A stretch of 64,000 nucleotides of DNA from Loxodes magnus (lineage: Eukaryota > Ciliophora > Karyorelictea > Loxodida > Loxodidae). Position 1 is the first letter of the stretch. Every line of letters begins with the position of its first letter. The notes under the pieces were generated by a model. It did not search any database, was not told where the DNA came from, and saw nothing but the letters and a program-made list of their open reading frames with translations. The position numbers were made by a program, and so were the translations under genes. Positions 15,801-27,794 of this stretch are shown here, piece after piece. The stretch lies in NCBI GenBank assembly GCA_946699065.1, contig CAMPDV010000006.1, positions 1 to 64,000 of the forward strand, written 5' to 3'.

Positions 15801-18800
15801 TCTTCACACTCTTTTCCTTACTTTTCTTCCTCACTTTTCTTAGAAATCTAACTTCTAGTATTTGATACAATTACTTATTGATCTTCACACTCTTTTTCTT
15901 ACTTTTCTTCCTCACTTTTCTTAGAAATCTAACTTCTAGTATTTGATACAATTACTTATTGATCTTCACACTCTTTTTCTTACTTTTCTTCCTCACTTTT
16001 CTTAGAAATCTAACTTCTAGTATTTGATACAATTACTTATTGATCTTCACACTCTTTTTCTTACTTTTCTTCCTCACTTTTCTTAGAAATCTAACTTCTA
16101 GTATTTGATACAATTACTTATTGATCTTCACACTCTTTTTCTTACTTTTCTTCCTCACTTTTCTTAGAAATCTAACTTCTAGTATTTGATACAATTACTT
16201 ATTGATCTTCACACTCTTTTTCTTACTTTTCTTCCTCACTTTTCTTAGAAATCTAACTTCTAGTATTTGATACAATTACTTATTGATCTTCACACTCTTT
16301 TTCTTACTTTTCTTCCTCACTTTTCTTAGAAATCTAACTTCTAGTATTTGATACAATTACTTATTGATCTTCACACTCTTTTTCTTACTTTTCTTCCTCA
16401 CTTTTCTTAGAAATCTAACTTCTAGTATTTGATACAATTACTTATTGATCTTCACACTCTTTTTCTTACTTTTCTTCCTCACTTTTCTTAGAAATCTAAC
16501 TTCTAGTATTTGATACAATTACTTATTGATCTTCACACTCTTTTTCTTACTTTTCTTCCTCACTTTTCTTAGAAATCTAACTTCTAGTATTTGATACAAT
16601 TACTTATTGATCTTCACACTCTTTTTCTTACTTTTCTTCCTCACTTTTCTTAGAAATCTAACTTCTAGTATTTGATACAATTACTTATTGATCTTCACAC
16701 TCTTTTTCTTACTTTTCTTCCTCACTTTTCTTAGAAATCTAACTTCTAGTATTTGATACAATTACTTATTGATCTTCAGACTCTTTTTCTTACTTTTCTT
16801 CCTCACTTTTCTTAGAAATCTAACTTCTAGTATTTGATACAATTACTTATTGATCTTCACACTCTTTTTCTTACTTTTCTTCCTCACTTTTCTTAGAAAT
16901 CTAACTTCTAGTATTTGATACAATTACTTATTGATCTTCACACTCTTTTTCTTACTTTTCTTCCTCACTTTTCTTAGAAATCTAACTTCTAGTATTTGAT
17001 ACAATTACTTATTGATCTTCACACTCTTTTTCTTACTTTTCTTCCTCACTTTTCTTAGAAATCTAACTTCTAGTATTTGATACAATTACTTATTGATCTT
17101 CACACTCTTTTTCTTACTTTTCTTCCTCACTTTTCTTAGAAATCTAACTTCTAGTATTTGATACAATTACTTATTGATCTTCACACTCTTTTTCTTACTT
17201 TTCTTCCTCACTTTTCTTAGAAATCTAACTTCTAGTATTTGATACAATTACTTATTGATCTTCACACTCTTTTTCTTACTTTTCTTCCTCACTTTTCTTA
17301 GAAATCTAACTTCTAGTATTTGATACAATTACTTATTGATCTTCACACTCTTTTTCTTACTTTTCTTCCTCACTTTTCTTAGAAATCTAACTTCTAGTAT
17401 TTGATACAATTACTTATTGATCTTCACACTCTTTTTCTTACTTTTCTTCCTCACTTTTCTTAGAAATCTAACTTCTAGTATTTGATACAATTACTTATTG
17501 ATCTTCACACTCTTTTTCTTACTTTTCTTCCTCACTTTTCTTAGAAATCTAACTTCTAGTATTTGATACAATTACTTATTGATCTTCACACTCTTTTTCT
17601 TACTTTTCTTCCTCACTTTTCTTAGAAATCTAACTTCTAGTATTTGATACAATTACTTATTGATCTTCACACTCTTTTTCTTACTTTTCTTCCTCACTTT
17701 TCTTAGAAATCTAACTTCTAGTATTTGATACAATTACTTATTGATCTTCACACTCTTTTTCTTACTTTTCTTCCTCACTTTTCTTAGAAATCTAACTTCT
17801 AGTATTTGATACAATTACTTATTGATCTTCACACTCTTTTTCTTACTTTTCTTCCTCACTTTTCTTAGAAATCTAACTTCTAGTATTTGATACAATTACT
17901 TATTGATCTTCACACTCTTTTTCTTACTTTTCTTCCTCACTTTTCTTAGAAATCTAACTTCTAGTATTTGATACAATTACTTATTGATCTTCACACTCTT
18001 TTTCTTACTTTTCTTCCTCACTTTTCTTAGAAATCTAACTTCTAGTATTTGATACAATTACTTATTGATCTTCACACTCTTTTTCTTACTTTTCTTCCTC
18101 ACTTTTCTTAGAAATCTAACTTCTAGTATTTGATACAATTACTTATTGATCTTCACACTCTTTTTCTTACTTTTCTTCCTCACTTTTCTTAGAAATCTAA
18201 CTTCTAGTATTTGATACAATTACTTATTGATCTTCACACTCTTTTTCTTACTTTTCTTCCTCACTTTTCTTAGAAATCTAACTTCTAGTATTTGATACAA
18301 TTACTTATTGATCTTCACACTCTTTTTCTTACTTTTCTTCCTCACTTTTCTTAGAAATCTAACTTCTAGTATTTGATACAATTACTTATTGATCTTCACA
18401 CTCTTTTTCTTACTTTTCTTCCTCACTTTTCTTAGAAATCTAACTTCTAGTATTTGATACAATTACTTATTGATCTTCACACTCTTTTTCTTACTTTTCT
18501 TCCTCACTTTTCTTAGAAATCTAACTTCTAGTATTTGATACAATTACTTATTGATCTTCAGACTCTTTTTTTTACTTTTCTTCCTCACTTTTCTTAGAAA
18601 TCTAACTTCTAGTATTTGATACAATTACTTATTGATCTTCACACTCTTTTTCTTACTTTTCTTCCTCACTTTTCTTAGAAATCTAACTTCTAGTATTTGA
18701 TACAATTACTTATTGATCTTCACACTCTTTTTCTTACTTTTCTTCCTCACTTTTCTTAGAAATCTAACTTCTAGTATTTGATACAATTACTTATTGATCT

Positions 18801-21668
18801 TCACACTCTTTTTCTTACTTTTCTTCCTCACTTTTCTTAGAAATCTAACTTCTAGTATTTGATACAATTACTTATTGATCTTCACACTCTTTTTCTTACT
18901 TTTCTTCCTCACTTTTCTTAGAAATCTAACTTCTAGTATTTGATATAATTACTTATTGATCTTCACACTCTTTTTCTTACTTTTCTTCCTCACTTTTCTT
19001 AGAAATCTAACTTCTAGTATTTGATACAATTACTTATTGATCTTCACACTCTTTTTCTTACTTTTCTTCCTCACTTTTCTTAGAAATCTAACTTCTAGTA
19101 TTTGATACAATTACTTATTGATCTTCACACTCTTTTTCTTACTTTTCTTCCTCACTTTTCTTAGAAATCTAACTTCTAGTATTTGATACAATTACTTATT
19201 GATCTTCACACTCTTTTTCTTACTTTTCTTCCTCACTTTTCTTAGAAATCTAACTTCTAGTATTTGATACAATTACTTATTGATCTTCACACTCTTTTTC
19301 TTACTTTTCTTCCTCACTTTTCTTAGAAATCTAACTTCTAGTATTTGATACAATTACTTATTGATCTTCACACTCTTTTTCTTACTTTTCTTCCTCACTT
19401 TTCTTAGAAATCTAACTTCTAGTATTTGATACAATTACTTATTGATCTTCACACTCTTTTTCTTACTTTTCTTCCTCACTTTTCTTAGAAATCTAACTTC
19501 TAGTATTTGATATAATTACTTATTGATCTTCACACTCTTTTTCTTACTTTTCTTCCTCACTTTTCTTAGAAATCTAACTTCTAGTATTTGATACAATTAC
19601 TTATTGATCTTCACACTCTTTTTCTTACTTTTCTTCCTCACTTTTCTTAGAAATCTAACTTCTAGTATTTGATACAATTACTTATTGATCTTCACACTCT
19701 TTTTCTTACTTTTCTTCCTCACTTTTCTTAGAAATCTAACTTCTAGTATTTGATACAATTACTTATTGATCTTCAGACTCTTTTTTTTACTTTTCTTCCT
19801 CACTTTTCTTAGAAATCTAACTTCTAGTATTTGATACAATTACTTATTGATCTTCACACTCTTTTTCTTACTTTTCTTCCTCACTTTTCTTAGAAATCTA
19901 ACTTCTAGTATTTGATACAATTACTTATTGATCTTCACACTCTTTTTCTTACTTTTCTTCCTCACTTTTCTTAGAAATCTAACTTCTAGTATTTGATACA
20001 ATTACTTATTGATCTTCACACTCTTTTTCTTACTTTTCTTCCTCACTTTTCTTAGAAATCTAACTTCTAGTATTTGATACAATTACTTATTGATCTTCAC
20101 ACTCTTTTTCTTACTTTTCTTCCTCACTTTTCTTAGAAATCTAACTTCTAGTATTTGATACAATTACTTATTGATCTTCACACTCTTTTTCTTACTTTTC
20201 TTCCTCACTTTTCTTAGAAATCTAACTTCTAGTATTTGATACAATTACTTATTGATCTTCACACTCTTTTTCTTACTTTTCTTCCTCACTTTTCTTAGAA
20301 ATCTAACTTCTAGTATTTGATACAATTACTTATTGATCTTCAGACTCTTTTTTTTACTTTTCTTCCTCACTTTTCTTAGAAATCTAACTTCTAGTATTTG
20401 ATACAATTACTTATTGATCTTCACACTCTTTTTCTTACTTTTCTTCCTCACTTTTCTTAGAAATCTAACTTCTAGTATTTGATACAATTACTTATTGATC
20501 TTCACACTCTTTTTCTTACTTTTCTTCCTCACTTTTCTTAGAAATCTAACTTCTAGTATTTGATACAATTACTTATTGATCTTCACACTCTTTTTCTTAC
20601 TTTTCTTCCTCACTTTTCTTAGAAATCTAACTTCTAGTATTTGATACAATTACTTATTGATCTTCACACTCTTTTTCTTACTTTTCTTCCTCACTTTTCT
20701 TAGAAATCTAACTTCTAGTATTTGATACAATTACTTATTGATCTTCACACTCTTTTTCTTACTTTTCTTCCTCACTTTTCTTAGAAATCTAACTTCTAGT
20801 ATTTGATACAATTACTTATTGATCTTCACACTCTTTTTCTTACTTTTCTTCCTCACTTTTCTTAGAAATCTAACTTCTAGTATTTGATACAATTACTTAT
20901 TGATCTTCACACTCTTTTTCTTACTTTTCTTCCTCACTTTTCTTAGAAATCTAACTTCTAGTATTTGATACAATTACTTATTGATCTTCACACTCTTTTT
21001 CTTACTTTTCTTCCTCACTTTTCTTAGAAATCTAACTTCTAGTATTTGATACAATTACTTATTGATCTTCACACTCTTTTTCTTACTTTTCTTCCTCACT
21101 TTTCTTAGAAATCTAACTTCTAGTATTTGATACAATTACTTATTGATCTTCACACTCTTTTTCTTACTTTTCTTCCTCACTTTTCTTAGAAATCTAACTT
21201 CTAGTATTTGATACAATTACTTATTGATCTTCACACTCTTTTTCTTACTTTTCTTCCTCACTTTTCTTAGAAATCTAACTTCTAGTATTTGATACAATTA
21301 CTTATTGATCTTCACACTCTTTTTCTTACTTTTCTTCCTCACTTTTCTTAGAAATCTAACTTCTAGTATTTGATACAATTACTTATTGATCTTCACACTC
21401 TTTTTCTTACTTTTCTTCCTCACTTTTCTTAGAAATCTAACTTCTAGTATTTGATACAATTACTTATTGATCTTCACACTCTTTTTCTTACTTTTCTTCC
21501 TCACTTTTCTTAGAAATCTAACTTCTAGTATTTGATACAATTACTTATTGATCTTCACACTCTTTTTCTTACTTTTCTTCCTCACTTTTCTTAGAAATCT
21601 AACTTCTAGTATTTGATACAATTACTTATTGATCTTCAGACTCTTTTTCTTACTTTTCTTCCTCACTT
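9831..21668. repeat. 81-bp satellite array, derivative of the 107-bp family (about 146 units)
   Basis: The 81-bp unit shares three blocks with the 107-bp unit, in the same order: cacttttcttagaaatc, aacttct..tatttgat and ca(g/c)actctttt. It lacks about 20 bp after 'gaaatc' and has a different middle (acaattacttattgatctt). Units are nearly identical; the main variants are cagactc/cacactc and tttttctta/ttttttttta, plus one unit 1 bp short near 10,885. The last recognisable unit breaks off in 'cctcactt' at 21,668. 81 is divisible by three, but the unit is low-complexity T-rich and the short unit breaks phase, so I do not call it coding. Confidence 0.97.
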
Positions 21669-22377
21669 GTTTTTTTTCTTCTGATCGCTTTAGTTTATTA
21701 CTTCTTCATTTCTTTATATTCTTTTTTTTTTGCTTCTCTACTCTCATAATATTTATATTTTTTTGTTTGTTCTTTTTTAATCTCTTTCAATTTTCTCTTA
21801 AATTTATTTTTTCACATTCCTTACTTTTCTTCAATTCACATTTAATTTTTTTTTCATACTTGTCAAATCATATTTTTTTTATTTCTTTTAAAAGATCTTT
21901 GTTTTTTATATTGTTCCTTATATATAATGAGTGATTTTGATTTTTTTCTATTTATTTTCAAAAAATTATTAAATTTCTATATATTTATTTATTCTTTTAT
22001 TTTTGATTTCAACATTCTTTTTTTGACTTATCAGTTTTTTATTTTTAAATACATAAAATCACATGATAATGTTTTTTAAGATTTTTTTTCTTTATTAAAA
22101 ACCTTTTTTTTGTATTTGAGTTTTAATTTTTTTTCCTTTTTATTATGAATTATCCCATTTCATGTTTACTATTTTTTCAAATTGTTTTATATCAAAACGT
22201 TTTCTTGTTTTTTTCAGTCTTAACTTTTCCTGAAGTGTTTAACTCTTACGTCATGAGGCATTTCTACTTTTATCATTTTGAAAACATTTCTGTTTTTTTC
22301 AAATATCGTTTCATTCATTAAACAAACAAAATTTCGTATATTAAGCTCTTGTTTATAGGTATTTTATAAGTTTATTC
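21669..22377. other. T-rich spacer, no gene seen
   Basis: Low-complexity T-rich DNA directly after the satellite. A phenylalanine-rich plus-strand frame at 21,629-21,934 is a consequence of this composition and starts inside the satellite. I see no domain, RNA gene or mobile element. Confidence 0.6.
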
Positions 22378-22455
22378 CTTCCAAATAAGTCTTGTAATGT
22401 AAAAAGCTGGAAAAAAATAAAATTATTTTTTTCACAATTAAATGCCGAAAATTGT
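22378..22455. repeat. Diverged copy of the 'tgtaaaaagctg' module
   Basis: It contains aagtcttgtaatgtaaaaag followed by ctgg, an A-rich stretch and ttcacaattaaatgc. The same order of words recurs at 22,707-22,790 and 23,295-23,372, so this is the first and most eroded of three direct copies. Confidence 0.6.
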
Positions 22456-22602
22456 CTTTTTTTCTCTTTTATTAACTCTAAATATCAAAAAAAATTTTCC
22501 TTTCGTTTAAATTAAAAAAGTTATCACAACTCAATTCAAAAAAAATTATCACAACCCAAAATTAAAACATTTCGAAACCAAAATCGAGAATTTTACTTAA
22601 AT

Positions 22603-22790
22603 TTTTTTATTCCCATTTTTTCTCAAAACCCTTTTATAGTTTGAAACTTTTTTCGAAAATTTATACCATCCTTACCTTTATCCATCCCAATTTCCCCCAA
22701 TTTGTTCCGTCCGAAAAAAGTCTTGCAGTGTAAAAAGCTGAGCAAAAAAACAAAATTAAATTTTTCACGATTTAATGCTTTAAATACTCT
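22603..22790. repeat. Duplicated spacer module, copy 1
   Basis: Runs from tttattcccattttttctc through caaaacccttttata and ttccgtcc to tgtaaaaagctgagc and ttcacgattt. The same words recur in order about 580 bp downstream at 23,186-23,372. The two copies bracket the 42-bp minisatellite. No coding signal is visible in either copy. Confidence 0.75.
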
Positions 22791-22859
22791 TATTTGCCTT
22801 TCATTTAGCTCCAAAAATTTAAAAAAATACCAAAACCCAATTCTTAAAATTTTCATCAC

Positions 22860-23165
22860 GAACCAAAATCGAAAATTTTCAAATCCAATATCGAAAGTTT
22901 TAACAACCAATATCGAAATTTCAAAACCAATATTGAAAGTTTTAAAAACCAATATCGAAATTTCAAAACCAATATCGAAAGTTTTAAAAACCAATATCGA
23001 AATTTCAAAACCAATATCAAAAGTTTTAAAAACCAATATCGAAATTTCAAAACCAATATCGAAAGTTTTAAAAACCAATATCGAAATTTCAAAACCAATA
23101 TCAAAAGTTTTTAAAACCAATATCGAAATTTCAAAACCAATATCAAAAAAAATCGAAACCAAAAT
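22860..23165. repeat. 42-bp minisatellite (about 7 units)
   Basis: Alternating half-units ccaatatcgaaatttcaaaa (20 bp) and ccaatatcgaaagttttaaaaa (22 bp) make a 42-bp repeat. Because 42 is divisible by three, both strands show repetitive open frames of 80-190 codons. These are low-complexity and mirror each other on opposite strands, which is expected from the repeat itself, so I do not call a gene. Confidence 0.9.
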
Positions 23166-23185
23166 AAAAAAAATAGTCACCAATT

Positions 23186-23372
23186 TTTTTATTCCCATTT
23201 TTTTTCAAAACCCTTTTATATTTTGAAAATTTTTCTTAAAAAAAATTTATTCCTTTCTGACCTTCTACCAATCCCGAAATCCCCCATCTTGTTCCGTCCC
23301 AACTCAGCCCTATAGTGTAAAACGCTGAGCAAAAAAAGGCTTTCACGTTTTTCACGATTTCTGGGCTTCTGA
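23186..23372. repeat. Duplicated spacer module, copy 2
   Basis: Second copy of the 22,603-22,790 module, with tttattcccattttttttc, caaaacccttttata, ttgttccgtccc, tgtaaaacgctgagc and ttcacgatttc in the same order. It is more GC-rich at its right end. Function unknown. Confidence 0.75.
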
Positions 23373-23524
23373 CTCATGCAAATTTAATCTGCTGCACATT
23401 CAAATGCAGTACGCTAAATTTTTCCTATCGTAAAAACACATAATGCTTATTTGTATATAATAAAAGGATTATAACGAACGTAACTAAATTTTATACAAAA
23501 AAATGCTCGATCACATAACTCAAA

Positions 23525-23890
23525 AAAAACTAGTACTATACTAAAAATTTAAAATTTTTTTGGCTCTAGTACATGCTTAAAAAATTCTAAACACTAGAAA
23601 AATTTAAAATTTTTTACTCTAGTATGTACTTCTAAAATTTTTCTAACGCTTAAAAATTTAAAATTTTTTTCTCTGGTACATAACACAAAAATTTTCTAAC
23701 CCCATAAAATTTAACCTTTTTTTTGGCTAGTACATACCTTAAAAAATTTTTCTGACACTTTAAAATTTAAAAAACTTTTTGTCTAGTACGTAACTCAAAA
23801 ATTTTTCTAACTCTTAAAAATTTAAAACTATTTTTACTCTAGTACGTACCTCAAAAAATTTTTTCTAACGCTATAAACTTTAAAATTTCT
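23525..23890. repeat. Degenerate ~55-bp tandem repeat
   Basis: Six loosely conserved units, each with a 'ctctagtac(a/g)t(a/g)c' core, an A/T stretch 'aaaatttttctaac' and a 'taaaaatttaaaattttt' tract. Cores sit near 23,564, 23,613, 23,668, 23,731, 23,782 and 23,837. Nothing coding is visible here or in the AT-rich stretch that follows up to the 3' end of the WD40 gene. Confidence 0.75.
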
Positions 23891-24105
23891 CTAACACTTT
23901 ATTTTAAATTAAAATTAAACTTTATTAATAGAACTTACAAAGTTCATAAAAAAGACTTAAGAAAAAATCAGAACTTTAAAAAACTTTTTTTTACTCAAAA
24001 TAATAATAAGAAAGAAAATGTATTCAATAAGAATAAAGACTTAGAAAATTTTAATATTCTTAAATATAGAAATTAAATAGTTTAAATATTTTAAATTCGA
24101 AAAGA

Positions 24106-26695
24106 TCACTTGATATATCTCTATTTGTCCTCCACACTCATTGTAGTATTAGCCATTACGCAATTGTTAAATCTTAAACCGTAGTCTGCATATACTTTAT
24201 TTCAGTCAGTCTAAATAAATAATAGTTGTTAGAATTGAACTTACCTACTATTAGTTGATAGTATCTACTCCGTTCAATATCCTTCCTAAGTTCCATCTTC
24301 GAATGACGTAATCACTTGATTAGGCTGAACAGAATGCACTTTAGTTACTTGATACCAACCATTGATTGTCCCTTGATAATGATAAACTACCCACTGGGTC
24401 CGTATGACCCATAAGTACACAGATACACTATCCATTATTGATATTTCATATTCTTATACTCTTGTCATAAGATCCTGATAAGATATACTTGTTGTTACTT
24501 GAGAATATTACCGATAAGACATAAGAGGTGTGTCCCGAAAAGACCTTTATACATTATTATGTCTTAGAGTTCCATAGTCTCACCGTCTAATCTACACTTC
24601 CCGATGCAATGAACTCTGAATCACTGGATATAGCCACAGATCATACATAACTAGTGTGACCACTCATGGTCTTACAGGTACCTGTCTTGACGTCCCATAG
24701 TCTCACCGTCTCATCATAACTTCCCGATACGATGAACTCTGAATCACTGGATATAGCCACAGCATATACATAATCTGTGTGACCACTCATGGTCTTACAG
24801 GTACCTGTCTTGACGTCCCATAGTCTCACCGTATTATCTCTACTTCCCGATACGATGAACTCTGAATTACTGGATATAGCCACAGATCATACATAATTAG
24901 TGTGACCACTCATGGTCTTACAGGTACCTGTCTTGACGTCCCATAGTCTCACCGTCTAATCATAACTTCCCGATACGATGAACTCTGAATTACTGGATAT
25001 AGCCACAGCACATACCTAATTAGTGTGACCACTCATGGTCTTACAGGTACCTGTCTTGACGTCCCATAGTCTCACCGTCTAATCATAACTTCCCGATACG
25101 ATGAACTCATTGTTTGGTGAGATGGCAACTGAAGTGACACGATTAGAGTGTCCACTGTAAATGTGAGGATGTTCCGTGATGATGGATGATAAGTTAGAGT
25201 TAGAGAGGTCACAATTAATAAATTTAGTGTTACGGAGGTTGGATTATGTTAAGTTGGAGTTAGAGAAATTACAATTTGTGAAAGAGGTGTCCGAGAGATC
25301 AACTTTGGAGAGGTCGATGTTTTGGAAGTTTTAATTGGTGAACGCGAAGTTCAAGTAGTTTAACATTGTTAGCGAGTTTGATGTTAATTAAGATAATCCA
25401 TGTTGAGATTTACAAAGTTGTATAATCTAAATTAACTTGTTTGGAATTTTTTAGTCAGTTATTTATGGTAACTTTAACAAGATTTGACCTTAATTGATTA
25501 ATCCTGATTTGTTTAACGGATTGTATTTCAAGTTTTATATATTGAAATTCTCATCTTTTATCTGGTTTAAGAACTTATTTAAATTGTCGAAAGTTAGATT
25601 TGAGAAATCAGATATTACATACTTGAGTAAGTTTTATTGTTCATTACATACTTAAATTACTTGACTTTCATTCTTAAACTCATTTTTAAGATTCACTACT
25701 CTTTACTCTATTACTTAGACTAACTCTCTTGCTTCGACTATTTATTTTTCCTTCTATGATAGGTCTAATTTTACTTAAGAATCTTTAACTTGAATTTATT
25801 CTTATTGTTATTATTAATCTAGTTCTTGATCTTAATTTTATTACTGAATATTTTAAGATTCTTTATTGACTTTTTGTTCCTTGATTTAAACATTTGCCTA
25901 ACCTCTTTAGTTATTTACATGCTTTGCTACTTGACTAAGACCCCTTACTACTTTGAATTGCTTGAAAAACTTTTCTATTAACTCCTCTGTCTTCTTGAAA
26001 GTTAAGTATTTTCCGTTAGCATTCTCTTTTAAATAGCTGAAGAGATTGAATTGACATGTTTAGATATTATTTCTTAAAGTTTAAATGTCCATTGGCTGTC
26101 TCTAATCTCTCTTAAAATTTTCTATCTCTCGCAATATTTACTTGAATTATTCTTGAGCTTGATCATTTTACCTTTATTATTATTACTATTCCATTCTTTA
26201 AGCTTAAAATTATTAAACATTATTCGCATCTTTAAGCTAAGATAAACGCTATAATAGATTTTTGATTTTACTATTACTAAGAGAAAACGAGTCTATTCAA
26301 GATTTAAATATTTCCTGAACTGATAACGACTGGATATACTTCATGAACTATGAACTTTCCGAAATAACTTCTCTCATCATAAGTTAGTAATTCTATTTCT
26401 AAGAGTATTAATCCTGTAACCATTTGAACTACTCATTGATTTTCACTTAATCAATTAATTCATTTTACTGAATTGGTATGTCTTATTAATCAGGCTCTTA
26501 AACTACATGTCCTTATAACTATTCAGGGTTTAAGTTAAAGACTTAGTTGTGTTATGCACATTCTAATTTTTTAGTAAGTCGAAACACTGTCTTAAAACAC
26601 TTTAAACATGAGCTACATCCACATGGTAATACTTTATATACTCGCTTGTCTTAATCAAATTACTCTTCACAGTTTGGACATTGATTGCTATCCAT
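24106..26695 (-). CDS. RING finger - coiled coil - pentapeptide repeat - WD40 protein
   Basis: Read with TAR=Gln and TGA=Trp this is one intact gene: exon 1 at 26,695-24,245 (817 codons), a 34-nt intron, and exon 2 at 24,210-24,106 (34 codons plus TGA). The ATG at 26,695 directly precedes the first zinc ligands. Residues C6, C9, C25, C27, C30, C33, C46 and H49 have exact RING spacing (CX2C-X15-CXC-X2-C-X2-C-X12-CX2H). A Gln-rich coiled coil follows (about 150-360), then pentapeptide-like repeats with Leu/Phe every five residues (about 453-508). Seven WD40 blades span about 515-815, enough for one closed propeller. Blades 2-5 are nearly identical; blades 6 and 7 are diverged. By family knowledge, RING plus coiled coil plus propeller suggests an E3 ubiquitin ligase with WD40 substrate recognition; this is inferred. 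If the TGA at 24,204-24,202 were the stop, the protein would end 32 residues earlier. Confidence 0.88.
24211..24244 (-). other. 34-nt spliceosomal intron in the WD40 gene
   Basis: Minus strand: GTAAGTTC at the 5' end, a TTCTAAC branch-like sequence, and TTATTTAG at the 3' end. It falls between codons. Without splicing, the frame after the seventh blade becomes an unconvincing string; with splicing it continues as a normal hydrophilic tail containing YGLRFNNC and ends at TGA. The 34-nt length differs from the 15-16-nt introns known for heterotrich ciliates. Confidence 0.72.
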
Positions 26696-27074
26696 TTATA
26701 AAGATTAAAAAATAATTTAGTATATGGAAACTAATTATATTGAAATAAAAATTGATAACTTATTTTTATTATTTAAAAAAAAGATTAAACATAAAAAAAA
26801 TATAATATTTAAAATTTTTAAATTTTTAAGATAGCATTTTAAAAACTTAAATGTTATTTTAAATAATTTAGTATTTTGAATTAAACAAAAATTTTAAATT
26901 AAAACAAAAAAAATTAAATATATAATTCAAAAAAAACAATTCTAGAAATAAATTATGATAATCTGAAAATATTATTTTAAGAAAAAAAAACTTTGCTATA
27001 ATAAAAAAATAAACTTGCCATACATAATGTTAATATATTAATGACTTAAATACAAAGAGATAAAAAGTAAATTT
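26696..27074. other. AT-rich 5' flank of the WD40 gene
   Basis: Very AT-rich sequence with homopolymer runs between the WD40 gene start and the next repeat element. It should hold the promoter, but I recognise no specific motif, and no coding frame. Confidence 0.5.
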
Positions 27075-27470
27075 GAATAAATAAAAATTATTAGCACTTC
27101 CTTTATGTGCAGTACTTTTATAATTAATATTAAGAAAAATGTTTACATGCTTTATGATATACTTTTATTATCATAATAAGATACTCCACCTTCAATAAAT
27201 GGGAAATCTTCTTATTAAATATGAATCTCGACTCTTATATCAAATGCACTTATCCTCCTATAAAAGGTCCAAATAAGCATAATTATTAAGTCATCAGTAG
27301 GCATGGAAGTAAAACGTTTAAACATCTTGTGAGAATACTTAAGAAAGTTAGGGTTATCTCTTCCTAACTTGTCCACTGTTTTTTGTGGTGACATTTATTG
27401 TGAGAGATTACTTGTTATGTAGTATACACTACACCAAATGTTCAATGGTTCTCCTGACAACTGCCGACAT
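27075..27470 (-). repeat. Hairpin-tailed repeat element, copy 1 (possible coding remnant)
   Basis: On the minus strand the element starts at TGGATGTCGGC and runs to ATTTTTCTTAATATTAA, then a hairpin-like tail (GCAC..GTGC) and a TTTATTTATT stretch. It is clearly homologous along its length to 35,200-35,632 on the plus strand, with the same start and end and shared internal words such as TTATTTGGACCTT. One minus-strand frame reads well (MSPQKTVDKLGRDN, later MLIWTFYRRISAFDIRV and QQEDFPF), and short pieces of the same frame recur in copy 2. I do not recognise the protein. It could be a SINE-like element, the 3' end of a LINE, or a decayed gene fragment. Confidence 0.65.
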
Positions 27471-27794
27471 CCAATTTTTAATATAAAGATGATTATGGAA
27501 ATTAAAAAAAAATTATAACTATCAACAAAAACATAATATAAATCGATTAATCTATGAAAATAATATTTGAAATATTCGATGAGAAATGTTTAAAATAAAT
27601 AATATAAATTAAACAAAAAATTTTGGCTAAAATCAAAAACATCTTTTATAAAACTCATAAATATTATAAGAATAAGTATGAAAATACTATACTTATAACC
27701 ACGTCATCTTTAAAAAAAAATAATAATCTTCTTAAACTTAACACTAACTTCCCAGTGAACCAGAAAAAAGAAATTAAATGCTTCTTAAAAATAA
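27471..27794. other. AT-rich spacer
   Basis: A/T-rich sequence between the repeat element and the GC-rich island. A 77-codon plus-strand frame (27,623-27,856) begins with a Lys/Asn-rich stretch and runs into the island; it has no recognisable domain and I do not call it. Confidence 0.5.

Noticed and set aside
1-21668. CRISPR-like arrays
   Set aside because: Repeats are directly adjacent with no unique spacers, and the host appears eukaryotic.
9831-21668. A 27-residue-repeat protein encoded by the 81-bp array
   Set aside because: The sequence is low-complexity, a one-base-short unit breaks phase, and the related 107-bp array cannot keep a frame.
21629-21934. Phe-rich 101-codon ORF
   Set aside because: It arises from T-rich composition and begins inside the satellite.
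22623-23226. Overlapping repetitive ORFs of 82-191 codons on both strands
   Set aside because: They come from the 42-bp minisatellite, whose length is divisible by three; opposite-strand mirror frames show it is not coding.
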